Assembly (NCBI GenBank): GCA_027686065.1 | Contig: JAQCTH010000019.1 | Coordinates: 1 to 51,215 of the forward strand | DNA from: Clostridiaceae bacterium AF10-41 | GTDB taxonomy: Bacteria; Bacillota; Clostridia; Clostridiales; Clostridiaceae | Reading direction: 5' to 3' | Length of the DNA: 51,215 bases | Shown: positions 28,073 through 36,780 of the stretch, one piece after another | Layout of the letters: each line of letters opens with the position of its first letter | Numbering within the stretch: the stretch's first letter is position 1 | Program-made: the position numbers and the translations under genes | Notes under the pieces: generated by a model | Told to the model about the DNA's origin: nothing | The model's input: only the letters and a program-made list of their open reading frames with translations | Database searches by the model: none

Positions 28073-29743
28073 TTATAAACTTATTTCCTTATTTCCAGAA
28101 ACCTTAAAGAATATTAATAGTGAAATTACTGTTGTTATAGTTAGTATTGTAGATAATGCAGCTGCTGTTCCATAGCTTGCTCTAATTACCTCTGTATAAA
28201 TTGAAACTGATAAGGTTTTCGTTCCACCTGTATATAATATAACTGATGCACTTAGTTCATTTATTACTGTAATCCAACTAAGAATTGCTCCTGCAAAAAC
28301 CCCCGGTAACATCATAACTGCTGTTACTTTAAAAAATGTTTTAACTGGAGAATATCCTAAACTGATTGATGCTTCTTCCATACTTGGGCTAATTTGATAA
28401 AGTATTGCTGCACTAGACCTTAAAGTGTAAGGTAGTCTTCTTACTACATATGCTATTATTATTATAACAAATGTTCCGCTTAATACCAATGGCTTTTTAT
28501 TAAATGCAAGTAGTAAAGTAATACCAAGTACTGATCCTGGAATTATATAAGGGAACATAGTTATTGTGTCTATTATAGATGTTATAGCATTCTTTCTTCT
28601 TGTTGAAATATAAGCTATAAACATTCCAAGGATAACTATAATGACTATTGCAATTATTCCATACATATAAGTGTTTGTTATTGCTGAGCCTAATTTATTA
28701 AATACTGTTTTATAACTTTTTAATGAAAACTCATTTACAAATCTTGAGCCTTTCGTATTTAAGAATGAAGTATATATAACTGTCAGTTGAGGTACAATTG
28801 CTAAAAGCACTACTATATATACAAATATATGAGCTAAAATATTTTTTACGCCTTTTAAATCCTTTGCAACCATTGGTCTTAATGAACTCATAGTAAAAGA
28901 TTTTTTATTTACTATATATTTTTGTGCTATAAAAATAATTGAAGTAATTAATACCATTATTGTTGCTAATGCGGCTGCAAAGTTTGCTTGTCCTCCAACT
29001 TCACTTATAAATTCTGAATATATAAGTACTGGCATTACGTTATAGCCTTCTCCAATTAACATTGGTGTACCAAAATCAGCTAATGCATTCATAAATACCA
29101 ATAGGCTCCCTGCTAATAAAGTTGGTAATATTAATGGTAATATTAATGTTGCTATTTTTTTTATTGGTTTACATCCTAAACTTTCTGATGCTTCCAATAA
29201 AGATACATCTATCTTTTTTAATGCTCCAGAAACATACAAATATATAAACGGATATAATTTCAAGGTAAATACTAAAAGTATTCCTGCAAAACCGTATATA
29301 GGAGGAAGAGTTATTCCTAGATTATCTGCAAAAAATTTAGTTATTACTCCACTTCTTCCACATAGTAAAACCCATGAGTAAGCCCCTATAAATGGTGGTG
29401 ATAGCATTGATATAATAATTAAAACCTCAATTAGCTTCTTCCCCTTTATCTTAAATGCAGTAGTTAAGTAAGCTAATGGTGAACCTATTAATACAGCTAA
29501 TAGAGTTACAAATATAGTTACTGTAAAAGAATTTATAAGTGCTTTATAATAATATTTCTTTTCAAAGAATTTCGTAAAGTTTGCAAAAGTAAAATCTCCT
29601 GTGGTTGCATCTTTAAATCCACTTATAAATAATGAAAATAATGGATATATGAAGAATACTGCAAATATAAGTACTATAATAAGTGTAACTACATTCCAAA
29701 AATCAAACTTTATTTTAAATTTATTTTTTATACTATCATTCAT
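28073..29743 (-). CDS. ABC importer permease, fused double domain (FbpB/AfuB-like)
   Basis: A 556-residue inner-membrane protein with about 12 transmembrane segments, made of two BPD_transp_1 halves. Each half has an EAA loop: ASESLGCKPIKKIATLILP (about 200-218) and EEASISLGYSPVKTFFKV (about 480-497). Fused permeases of this size are typical of the ferric/organophosphate/thiamine importer class (FbpB, AfuB, ThiP). The start overlaps the ATPase stop (TAATG), so translation is coupled. Confidence 0.93.
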   Translation of the reverse strand: MNDSIKNKFKIKFDFWNVVTLIIVLIFAVFFIYPLFSLFISGFKDATTGDFTFANFTKFFEKKYYYKALINSFTVTIFVTLLAVLIGSPLAYLTTAFKIKGKKLIEVLIIISMLSPPFIGAYSWVLLCGRSGVITKFFADNLGITLPPIYGFAGILLVFTLKLYPFIYLYVSGALKKIDVSLLEASESLGCKPIKKIATLILPLILPTLLAGSLLVFMNALADFGTPMLIGEGYNVMPVLIYSEFISEVGGQANFAAALATIMVLITSIIFIAQKYIVNKKSFTMSSLRPMVAKDLKGVKNILAHIFVYIVVLLAIVPQLTVIYTSFLNTKGSRFVNEFSLKSYKTVFNKLGSAITNTYMYGIIAIVIIVILGMFIAYISTRRKNAITSIIDTITMFPYIIPGSVLGITLLLAFNKKPLVLSGTFVIIIIAYVVRRLPYTLRSSAAILYQISPSMEEASISLGYSPVKTFFKVTAVMMLPGVFAGAILSWITVINELSASVILYTGGTKTLSVSIYTEVIRASYGTAAALSTILTITTVISLLIFFKVSGNKEISL

Positions 29744-30855
29744 TAGTTTTCACTTCCTTTTATTAAATTTTCCTCTCCATCTTCTGTGAAAACATTTATC
29801 TTCTTTGGATTTACTTCTAGATATAAGCTATCTCCTTCACTATAAATCTTTTCTGATGTTCCAATATCTTGTGATAATTCAATTGAAGCTTGTCCATCTA
29901 AGATTTCCTTACTATTAAATACAATTTCATAATTTGTGTATCTTCCAAGGAAAGTAGCTGTTTTAACTTTTGTTTCTAATCCATTATTCGATAAAATAAA
30001 CTCTTCTGGTCTAACCGCTATAACTACTTTTTGACCATCCTTTACTTCATCCTTTAAATTTGTCATTTTAACTTTATATCCCTTTTCAAATTTAACATAT
30101 TTGTCATTTTCTTTTATTTCAATAACACCTTTAAATAAATTTGAATGTCCTATAAAAGTAGATACAAATATATTTTTAGGTCTTGTATATATTTGTTCTG
30201 GAGTTCCAACATGTTGGACTATTCCATCCTTCATTACAGCTATTCTATCTGAAATTGCAAGTGCTTCTTCTTGATCATGTGTAACATAAACAGTTGTTAT
30301 TCCAACTTCTTTTTGTACATCTCTAATTGCACTTCTCATTTCAACTCTTAATTTTGCATCTAGATTAGAAAGAGGTTCATCCATAAGTAATACGCTTGGA
30401 TGAATTACAATAGCTCTAGCTAATGCAACTCTTTGCTGTTGTCCTCCTGATAATCTTTCTGGTAATCTATCCTTATAATCATCAATTTTAACTACTTTTA
30501 AAATATCTGTTACTTTCTTTTCCATTTCTTCCTTAGGAAGCTTTCTTAACTTCAATCCATATTCCACATTTTGTTTTACTGTTAAGTGTGGAAATATTGC
30601 ATAATTTTGAAACACCATTCCTATGTTTCTTTTATGGGCTGGTATGTCATTTATAACTTTATCCTCAAAACTTATTTCTCCACCCTCTATTGAATTGAAA
30701 CCTGCTATCATTCTTAAAAATGTTGTTTTTCCACACCCTGAAGGACCTAGTAAAGTAAAGAATTCACCATTTCTTATATCTAAATTCAAATCAGGAATTA
30801 CTACATTATCTCCATATTTTTTAATTACATTTGATGCTTTAATTGAAACGCTCAT
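29743..30855 (-). CDS. ABC importer ATP-binding protein (FbpC/PotA-like)
   Basis: 370 residues. Walker A GPSGCGKTT (37-45), Q-loop in FQNYAIFPHLT, signature LSGGQQQR (about 136-143), Walker B VLLMDEPLSNLDAK and switch His in YVTHDQEEA. The C-terminal part (about 240-360) is a TOBE-type domain. This is the CUT1/Fbp/Pot type that powers a binding-protein-dependent importer. AGGAGG lies 7 bases before ATG. It sits second in the operon, after the binding protein. Confidence 0.95.
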   Translation of the reverse strand: MSVSIKASNVIKKYGDNVVIPDLNLDIRNGEFFTLLGPSGCGKTTFLRMIAGFNSIEGGEISFEDKVINDIPAHKRNIGMVFQNYAIFPHLTVKQNVEYGLKLRKLPKEEMEKKVTDILKVVKIDDYKDRLPERLSGGQQQRVALARAIVIHPSVLLMDEPLSNLDAKLRVEMRSAIRDVQKEVGITTVYVTHDQEEALAISDRIAVMKDGIVQHVGTPEQIYTRPKNIFVSTFIGHSNLFKGVIEIKENDKYVKFEKGYKVKMTNLKDEVKDGQKVVIAVRPEEFILSNNGLETKVKTATFLGRYTNYEIVFNSKEILDGQASIELSQDIGTSEKIYSEGDSLYLEVNPKKINVFTEDGEENLIKGSEN

Positions 30856-30879
30856 TTTGCTTCCTCCTCATTTTATTTA

Positions 30880-30912
30880 GGAATTAGTCTATTTAATAAA
30901 CAGACTAATTCC
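30880..30912 (-). other. Intercistronic hairpin between binding protein and ATPase
   Basis: An 11-bp stem (30880-30890 with 30902-30912) with an 11-base loop, 8 bases after the binding-protein stop. No T run follows, so it is more likely an mRNA-stabilising or partial attenuator hairpin that keeps binding-protein levels above the other subunits. Confidence 0.65.
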
Positions 30913-30920
30913 CTTAATCC

Positions 30921-31952
30921 TTACTTATTAGTAAATATTTCTTTAAATTTATCTATCCATGCTTGTTTATTATCTTTAACAACATCTGCATCATCTTGTA
31001 TAATATTTATATCTTTAATTGCTTTTAACCCCTCTGCTGGATCAACATCTTTTCTTACTGATCTTCTACTTAACTCAGAAGCAACCATAGTTTGAGTTTC
31101 TTTACTAGTTAAAAAATCTATAAATTTCTTTGCATTATCCATATTTTTAGCACCTTTTATTATTGCAACTCCATCAGGTTTAGATATAACTCCTTCTTTC
31201 ATATAAACTATTTCAACAGGTGATCCATCCTTAACATATTTAGCCCCACCTTCTTCAAAAGTTAATCCTACTGTATATTCTCCATCTGCAACTCCTTTAT
31301 ATACTGCTGATGAACCTGAAAGTAACTTACCATCTAAATTTCCTGCTAATTTATCTGCATAATCCCATCCATTTTCTGGAGTTCCATTTCCCATTGCATA
31401 AAGCATATTTACTAAATGCTCAAAAGATGATGATGACTTTGCTGGATCTGCATGAGCAATTTTACCTTTTAATTCTGGTTTTAATAAATCTTCATAGCCT
31501 GTTACTTTAATATCTCCAATTAAATTCGTATTTACCATAAGAACACTTGGTATTACTGAGAATCTTGTTATCTTTCCATCTGTATTTTTACAATCATCCA
31601 TTAAGTCTGCTTCATTTGCAGATGTATAAGCTTCAAAGAAATCAACTTTAGGTTCCAATGTCCCTAATGATCCTCCCCACATAACATCTCCAAGAGGATT
31701 ATCTTTTTCTGATTCTATACGTTTTAGTAATTCTCCTGTTCCAGCAGCAACAACATCTACTTGTACTCCTGTTTCGCTTTCAAATTCTGCAACTATAGGA
31801 TCAATAAATTCTAATGGATGTGGACAATAAACAACTAAATTTTTTGAAGCCGTTTCTTCTTTTTTCACATCAGCTCCTTCTGTTTTTCCTCCACATGAAA
31901 CCATTCCTAGCATCATTGAAGCACAAATAACTGTAGCCAAAACTTTTTTCAT
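30921..31952 (-). CDS. ABC importer solute-binding lipoprotein (AfuA/FbpA class)
   Basis: 343 residues. Lipobox MVSC with Cys20 marks it as a lipoprotein. The two-lobed SBP_bac_6-type fold is seen in LVVYCPHPLEFIDPIVAEFESETG (about 39-62), DVMWGG (about 88-93), KGKIAHADPAKSSSSFEH and AVYKGVADGEYTVGLTFEEG. Family: binding proteins for Fe3+, hexose phosphates (AfuA), phosphoglycerate or 2-aminoethylphosphonate. The adjacent tyrosine pair that holds Fe3+ in FbpA proteins is not seen in the C-lobe, while a SSSS segment and a GSS motif suit an oxyanion. An organophosphate is therefore favoured over iron, without proof. Ribosome site AGGGGG. Confidence 0.9.
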   Translation of the reverse strand: MKKVLATVICASMMLGMVSCGGKTEGADVKKEETASKNLVVYCPHPLEFIDPIVAEFESETGVQVDVVAAGTGELLKRIESEKDNPLGDVMWGGSLGTLEPKVDFFEAYTSANEADLMDDCKNTDGKITRFSVIPSVLMVNTNLIGDIKVTGYEDLLKPELKGKIAHADPAKSSSSFEHLVNMLYAMGNGTPENGWDYADKLAGNLDGKLLSGSSAVYKGVADGEYTVGLTFEEGGAKYVKDGSPVEIVYMKEGVISKPDGVAIIKGAKNMDNAKKFIDFLTSKETQTMVASELSRRSVRKDVDPAEGLKAIKDINIIQDDADVVKDNKQAWIDKFKEIFTNK

Positions 31953-32094
31953 AAAAACTCCCCCTAATAATTATTAATAATTTCTTATGTCTTTCTTTTC
32001 TGTAAGCTAATAATATCAAATGTAAACGTATAAACAAACCTTAATATCTGCAAAAATGTCTTGTTTTATGAACAATACATAATATTTTTTGCTT

Positions 32095-32123
32095 TTCCAA
32101 AACATGTAATTATATGGTATAAT
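32095..32123 (+). promoter_or_regulatory. Candidate promoter of the TraB/GumN gene
   Basis: A perfect TATAAT (32118-32123) with a poor -35 (TTCCAA, 32095-32100) at 17 bases, 36 bases before the start. Confidence 0.5.
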
Positions 32124-32158
32124 ATAGTAAATTATTTGTATGAAAGAGAGAATTTATT

Positions 32159-33085
32159 ATGAAAAATATTTCTAAAATTAAAAGTTTACTTTGTTTTTTC
32201 CTTATTTCCTTTTTGATAATACCATTAATATCATGCAATAATGTATCTACCGAAAAGGAAGTTTCAAGAGGTTACATTTGGGAGGCAACTAATGAAAATA
32301 CTACTATTACTTTGATTGGAACTATTCATATTGGTGATAATAAAGTGAATTTTTTTAATGATAATATAAAGAAAATAATTGATGAAACTGATGTACTATC
32401 TGTGGAACTTGATTTATCCCAAAATGAAACTATTAAGAATGTTCAATCATCTGGATATCTAAAGAATGGAGAAACTATAGAAAATTACTTGTCTAAAGAT
32501 GAAATTGAAAACTTATCTTCTATATTCAAATCATTAAGTCCTAATTTTAATATAGGTACTATTAAATATTTGACCCCTTCATCTTTAAATAGCCTAATAA
32601 CTGTACTATCTTACTCCAAAGCTGGCATACTAGGAAATGGATTAGATTCCCTAATAATTAATGAAATGAATTCCCGTAAAGCTAAGGGAGATGATGTAGT
32701 TATAAATGAGCTGGAAGGAAGTGATTTACAAATTGATATTGGTAATAAAACTTTCACTTGGGATTATTTGAAAAAATATTTAGCTACTCACTCTGATTCT
32801 AATATTAATGAAGAAGTAAATAATTCTGAGAAACTTTTTAACGCTTATAAAAATGGAGATATTGAATTCATTGAAAAAGTAAATAATGAAATGAAGAGTA
32901 ATGAACCTGAAACTTATAAAATAATGCTTACTGATAGAAATATTAATATGGTAAATAAAATAGTTGAATTAACTAAAGATGGTAAAAAGCATACAATAGC
33001 AGTTGGAGCAGGTCATTTCATTGGTGAAGATAACATGTTAAAGTTATTAGAAGATAAAGGATATAAAATAACTAGAATAAATTAA
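32159..33085 (+). CDS. TraB/GumN family lipoprotein
   Basis: 308 residues. A signal peptide ends in a lipobox (PLISC, Cys26). The mature part is a TraB/GumN (PF01963) domain: TLIGTIHIGD (51-60, with the GxxH motif at Gly54-His57), DVLSVELDLS with the conserved Glu, and AVGAGHFIGED near the C-terminus (His286). Related Tiki proteins are metal-dependent peptidases; the bacterial GumN-type members have no settled substrate. It faces the outside of the membrane. It converges on the Amj gene with only 3 bases between the stop codons. Confidence 0.92.
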   Translation: MKNISKIKSLLCFFLISFLIIPLISCNNVSTEKEVSRGYIWEATNENTTITLIGTIHIGDNKVNFFNDNIKKIIDETDVLSVELDLSQNETIKNVQSSGYLKNGETIENYLSKDEIENLSSIFKSLSPNFNIGTIKYLTPSSLNSLITVLSYSKAGILGNGLDSLIINEMNSRKAKGDDVVINELEGSDLQIDIGNKTFTWDYLKKYLATHSDSNINEEVNNSEKLFNAYKNGDIEFIEKVNNEMKSNEPETYKIMLTDRNINMVNKIVELTKDGKKHTIAVGAGHFIGEDNMLKLLEDKGYKITRIN

Positions 33086-33088
33086 AAG

Positions 33089-33880
33089 TTATATAAAATT
33101 AGCTACAAAGGCAATTAAGTATGATGCTGGTACAAATAATATTAATGCTACAAAAGTACCTACTACTTTACTTCCTACCATTGCTATAACACAAGCTCTA
33201 AAATCTTCTTCACTACATTTACCATCTACTACATCATCAGTCATGATAGATAAATGTGGATCAATAAAAATTGATGTAAGTATTGTTGCTGTTCCATTTA
33301 TTATTGGTGATAAAGATAAACAAGTCATTCTAAGTTCTGGAGCTATGCTGCCAGCATATATTGGTGCAAAAGCTCCTGCTGTAATAATAGCTACAGATAT
33401 AAAATTATAAAACAAAATTTTCTTAGGTAACCTTTTAAAATTTATACTAGTTAAGCTTTCTTTTACAGGAATTGCTATACTATCTTTCATATACTTTACA
33501 CCATTTTTTGAAAAGCTATGTATTATAAGTTTAGGAATAGATCTTTCTGTAGAAAAATGATTTACTGCCTTACTAAACATTTGCTGAAATGTTGGTATTA
33601 AAAAGGCTCCCACAATAGATGCAATACCTGAAATTATTATTATTAAATTAAATATATTAATCAAATCCCCACTACTAGGATTACTTTCTACAAACTTTGT
33701 TAATAAAGGACTTTGAAATGTTACTGCTGTTCTAGAAACAAGCATCAATACATTAAAAACTGCAAATGTTACTGCTATTTTACCAGTTCTAACCCCTACT
33801 AACCTAACTGAATAAGCCAATGTTCCAAGTAATGAAATTATAAAGTTTAACACTAAGACAATTATAATTTGTGTATTCAA
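33089..33880 (-). CDS. amj: Amj-type lipid II flippase (DUF2837)
   Basis: A 263-residue integral membrane protein with about six hydrophobic segments. The N-terminus (LLGTLAYSVRLVGVRTGKIAVTFA-like pattern at about 17-40) and the later FIDPHLSIMTDDVVDGKCSEEDFR segment (about 206-229) match the Amj/YdaH family. In B. subtilis Amj is an alternative lipid II flippase that backs up MurJ under cell-envelope stress. The start is TTG at 33880, directly after an in-frame TAA, with AAGGAG 11 bases upstream; no in-frame ATG is nearby. In B. subtilis amj is under sigma-M; no such promoter was identified here. Confidence 0.9.
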   Translation of the reverse strand: MNTQIIIVLVLNFIISLLGTLAYSVRLVGVRTGKIAVTFAVFNVLMLVSRTAVTFQSPLLTKFVESNPSSGDLINIFNLIIIISGIASIVGAFLIPTFQQMFSKAVNHFSTERSIPKLIIHSFSKNGVKYMKDSIAIPVKESLTSINFKRLPKKILFYNFISVAIITAGAFAPIYAGSIAPELRMTCLSLSPIINGTATILTSIFIDPHLSIMTDDVVDGKCSEEDFRACVIAMVGSKVVGTFVALILFVPASYLIAFVANFI

Positions 33881-33943
33881 TTAACATCACGCTCCTTAAT
33901 ATTACAAATGAAAAGTTAATAGCGAAATAAATCTTAGATTACT

Positions 33944-34540
33944 TTATTTTATAAATCCAAATCTGTTAAATGGTGACATTCTAAATACTGCTCTTCCTTC
34001 AATTTGATTAATCTTGACAAGTCCAAAGTTTCTACTATCTTTACTTACTTCTCTGTTATCACCAAGTACAAATACTGTATCTTCTTCTACTTTAATAGAA
34101 AAATCATTATTATTGCTATAAGTTTCACCTTTAACATAATCCTCTTCTAACACATTTCCATTTAAATATACTTCCCCATCCTTTATTTCGACTTCATCTC
34201 CTGGAATTCCAATTACTCTTTTAACAAGTCTTGTTCTAGTGTCAATATTATATGAAATTGATGCTATTTCTTTCAAATATTTATAGCCTTCTTGAAACAT
34301 ATTTCCCTTTTCTTCATTATCAAAAAATATTATAATATCTTCTCTTTTGGGAGCTGTAAAATTATAACTAACCTTATCAACTATAAGTTTTTCATCATTA
34401 TATAATGTATTTTCCATTGATTCTTGCTGAACTTTAGCACTAGCTATCACTTCTGTATTTACTATTGCTACTATTATAATACTTCCTAATATAGTTAGAG
34501 CTATTGCTTTAATTTCATTTATAATTTTTTTATAATTCAT
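33944..34540 (-). CDS. lepB: Signal peptidase I
   Basis: A 198-residue S26 peptidase that removes signal peptides on the outer face of the membrane. One N-terminal anchor (about 13-34). The catalytic serine is Ser41 in QQESMENTL; the usual motif is SMxPTL, so Pro is replaced by Asn here. The catalytic lysine is Lys107 in RLVKRVIGIPGDEV, and the GDNR box is LGDNREVSKDSR (159-170). AAGGAGG precedes ATG. It is probably one of several signal peptidases in the genome. Confidence 0.94.
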   Translation of the reverse strand: MNYKKIINEIKAIALTILGSIIIVAIVNTEVIASAKVQQESMENTLYNDEKLIVDKVSYNFTAPKREDIIIFFDNEEKGNMFQEGYKYLKEIASISYNIDTRTRLVKRVIGIPGDEVEIKDGEVYLNGNVLEEDYVKGETYSNNNDFSIKVEEDTVFVLGDNREVSKDSRNFGLVKINQIEGRAVFRMSPFNRFGFIK

Positions 34541-34653
34541 ACTAATGCCTCCTTACTACTATATTTAAGTATATGTCTCTATTTTAAAATAAAAGTTTTA
34601 ACTATATAATTTTATACTTCTCTTTATTATAATTGAATATATTACTCATTTAT

Positions 34654-34929
34654 TTAATAAATTTTTAATATTATCATTAAAATGACACCTGTAAATAATA
34701 AATTAATAATAGAAAATATGGTTACACATAATATAGCTACATCAAATTTACTATCAACTCTATATTTTCTTGATATAACAAATGTTATTATTCCTATTAA
34801 AATCGAAAATACCCAAACTAGGTATAAGGTTAAGCTAGACAATAAAGTTGATTTATTTACTAATAATAAAACTATACATATATTAATTGAGATAAGAATA
34901 GTTAAAATACTATAAAGAATTTTTTTCAT
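34654..34929 (-). CDS. Small three-helix membrane protein, unknown
   Basis: 91 residues with hydrophobic segments at about 5-25, 32-54 and 67-88, separated by short charged loops (SRKYRVDSKFD). AAGGAG lies 9 bases upstream of ATG, which supports it as a real gene. No family recognised. It ends about 110 bases before the signal peptidase gene on the same strand. It faces away from the flotillin gene and could be its divergent partner. Confidence 0.65.
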   Translation of the reverse strand: MKKILYSILTILISINICIVLLLVNKSTLLSSLTLYLVWVFSILIGIITFVISRKYRVDSKFDVAILCVTIFSIINLLFTGVILMIILKIY

Positions 34930-35157
34930 AATTAAATCTCCTTAGATTCTTGTACCATAAACTATATTGTTTTTAAATATTTTTTATCAATATGTTAAAT
35001 ATATTTATATAAATTTTACCATAATATGTATCGAAAGTATAACTCTAAATATAAACTTAATATATTGCTTACTATTTTTTATAATAATTACCCAAAAACT
35101 GTATATTGTGTTAAAATATAAACATATCGTCTAAAATTATAAAGGGGGAAAATTATA

Positions 35158-36606
35158 ATGGAAAATTTATTAGAAAAATTGTTAAATGCACTACCTATAA
35201 TCGCTATTGTTTTAGTAGTGCTAATAGTATTTCTATCTTTCTGGAGAAGAGTGCCTGCTGATAAAGCTATGGTAATTACAGGCCTTAGAAAAAGAGTTTT
35301 ACTTGGAAGAGGGGGATTAATGATTCCTATTCTTGAAACTTCTTCCACTATTTCATTAGAAAATATTTCTATGACAACCGACGTTAATGAAGCACCTGCT
35401 AAACAAGGTATCTTTGTTAATATCGTTGGTACAGCTGTTGTAAAAGTTAAAAATGACCATGAAAATGTTTTAAAGGCTGTTGAGCAATTTTGTAGTGGTG
35501 GAGAAAAAAATACAGTTAATGTAATAAGAACTATAGTAGAGCAAATATTAGAAGGAAAATTAAGAGGTATCGTTTCTACTTTAACTGTTGAGCAAATAAA
35601 TGAAGATAGAGCTTCATTTGAGCAAAGAATTGAAGATGATATAAGAAATGAATTAGGCTCAATGGGATTAGTTCTAATATCTTATACTATTTTAAAAATA
35701 AGTACTCAAGGTGGATACTTAGAAAATAGAGCTAAACCTCAAATAGCAGCAGCAAAATCTGAGGCTGATATAGCTGAAGCTGAAAGAAAAAGAGATACTG
35801 AAATTAAAACTGCAAGTGCTATAAGAGAAGGTCAAAAGGCTAAATTAGAAGCTGAAACTGAAATTGCACAAAGTGAAAGAGATAAAAGAATAAAACTTGA
35901 AGCATTTAGAGCTGAACAAGATAAAGCTAAAGCTAATGCTGACGTTGCTTATAAATTACAAGAAGTTGAAAATAATGCAATCTTAGCTGAACAACAAGCT
36001 GAGCTTGCAGAAAAAGAAGCTCTAGTTGTAGAAAAGAAATTAATTGCTGAGGTTAAAAAACCTGCTGATGCTAAAAAATATGAAGTTGAAGTTGCTGCTG
36101 AAGCTAATAAAATACAAGCAATTAGACAAGCTGAAGCTGAAGCTGAGGCTATTAGAGTAAGAGCTATAGCTGAAGCTGATGCTAAGAAGATACAAGCTCA
36201 AGCTGATGCAGAAGCTATTCGAGCTAAAGGATTAGCTGAAGCTGAATCTATTAAAGCTAAGGGGCTTGCTGAAGCCGAAGCCAAGGATAGATTGGCAGAA
36301 GCAATGGCTAAATATGGTGAAGCTGCAATAGTAGAAATGGTAGTAAATAAATTACCTGATGTAATGAAAGAAGTCGCAAGTCCATTAGAGCAAATTGATA
36401 AATTGACTGTTATAGATAACGGTGGATCTCAAGGAGCATCAAAGGTTGCTAAAATCGTAACTGATGTAACTGCTAATGGTTTTGAAGTTTTAAAGGATTT
36501 AACCGGCCTTGACTTATCAAATATTTTAAATAACTTTATAAATAAAGAGATTAAGACAAGCCCTTCTTCTGATGAAAAAGAAATAATTGATGTTGAAGTA
36601 GATTAA
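35158..36606 (+). CDS. floT: Flotillin-like SPFH protein
   Basis: A 482-residue membrane scaffold protein of the flotillin family. N-terminal hydrophobic segment about 11-27; SPFH/PHB domain about 30-200; then a long Ala/Glu/Lys-rich coiled coil (about 200-400) with AEAEA-type repeats; C-terminal tail with DLTGLDLSNILNNF. In B. subtilis FloT organises membrane microdomains that hold kinases, transporters and secretion machinery. A NfeD-type partner gene is common next to floT, but none is visible here. AAAGGGGG lies 9 bases before ATG, and a terminator follows, so it is a single-gene unit. Confidence 0.93.
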   Translation: MENLLEKLLNALPIIAIVLVVLIVFLSFWRRVPADKAMVITGLRKRVLLGRGGLMIPILETSSTISLENISMTTDVNEAPAKQGIFVNIVGTAVVKVKNDHENVLKAVEQFCSGGEKNTVNVIRTIVEQILEGKLRGIVSTLTVEQINEDRASFEQRIEDDIRNELGSMGLVLISYTILKISTQGGYLENRAKPQIAAAKSEADIAEAERKRDTEIKTASAIREGQKAKLEAETEIAQSERDKRIKLEAFRAEQDKAKANADVAYKLQEVENNAILAEQQAELAEKEALVVEKKLIAEVKKPADAKKYEVEVAAEANKIQAIRQAEAEAEAIRVRAIAEADAKKIQAQADAEAIRAKGLAEAESIKAKGLAEAEAKDRLAEAMAKYGEAAIVEMVVNKLPDVMKEVASPLEQIDKLTVIDNGGSQGASKVAKIVTDVTANGFEVLKDLTGLDLSNILNNFINKEIKTSPSSDEKEIIDVEVD

Positions 36607-36621
36607 TAATTCTATAGAACA

Positions 36622-36675
36622 AGAGACAATAGATAAATCTGTGTGAACAGAGCTTTCTATTGTCTCTATATTTTT
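36622..36675 (+). terminator. Terminator of the flotillin gene
   Basis: A 12-bp stem (36622-36633 with 36656-36667) that also encloses a smaller CTGT/ACAG hairpin, followed by ATATTTTTAT. Confidence 0.8.
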
Positions 36676-36742
36676 ATGATGACTTTCATATTTAATAACT
36701 CTAATGCCCTTAGAAATTCTATATAATTGTGATTATTTCTTT

Positions 36743-36762
36743 AATTATCTATTATTAATTAT
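36743..36762. repeat. 20-bp AT-rich dispersed motif (copy 1)
   Basis: Reads AATTATCTATTATTAATTAT; it differs by one base from 42109-42128. It lies just downstream of the last gene of the lnr-like operon. Confidence 0.5.
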
Positions 36763-36780
36763 GAATTATATTCTAGTACC

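Noticed and set aside
34682..34915. A plus-strand 77-codon frame opposite the small membrane protein
   Set aside because: The minus-strand reading has AAGGAG and three clean membrane segments; the plus-strand one has neither.
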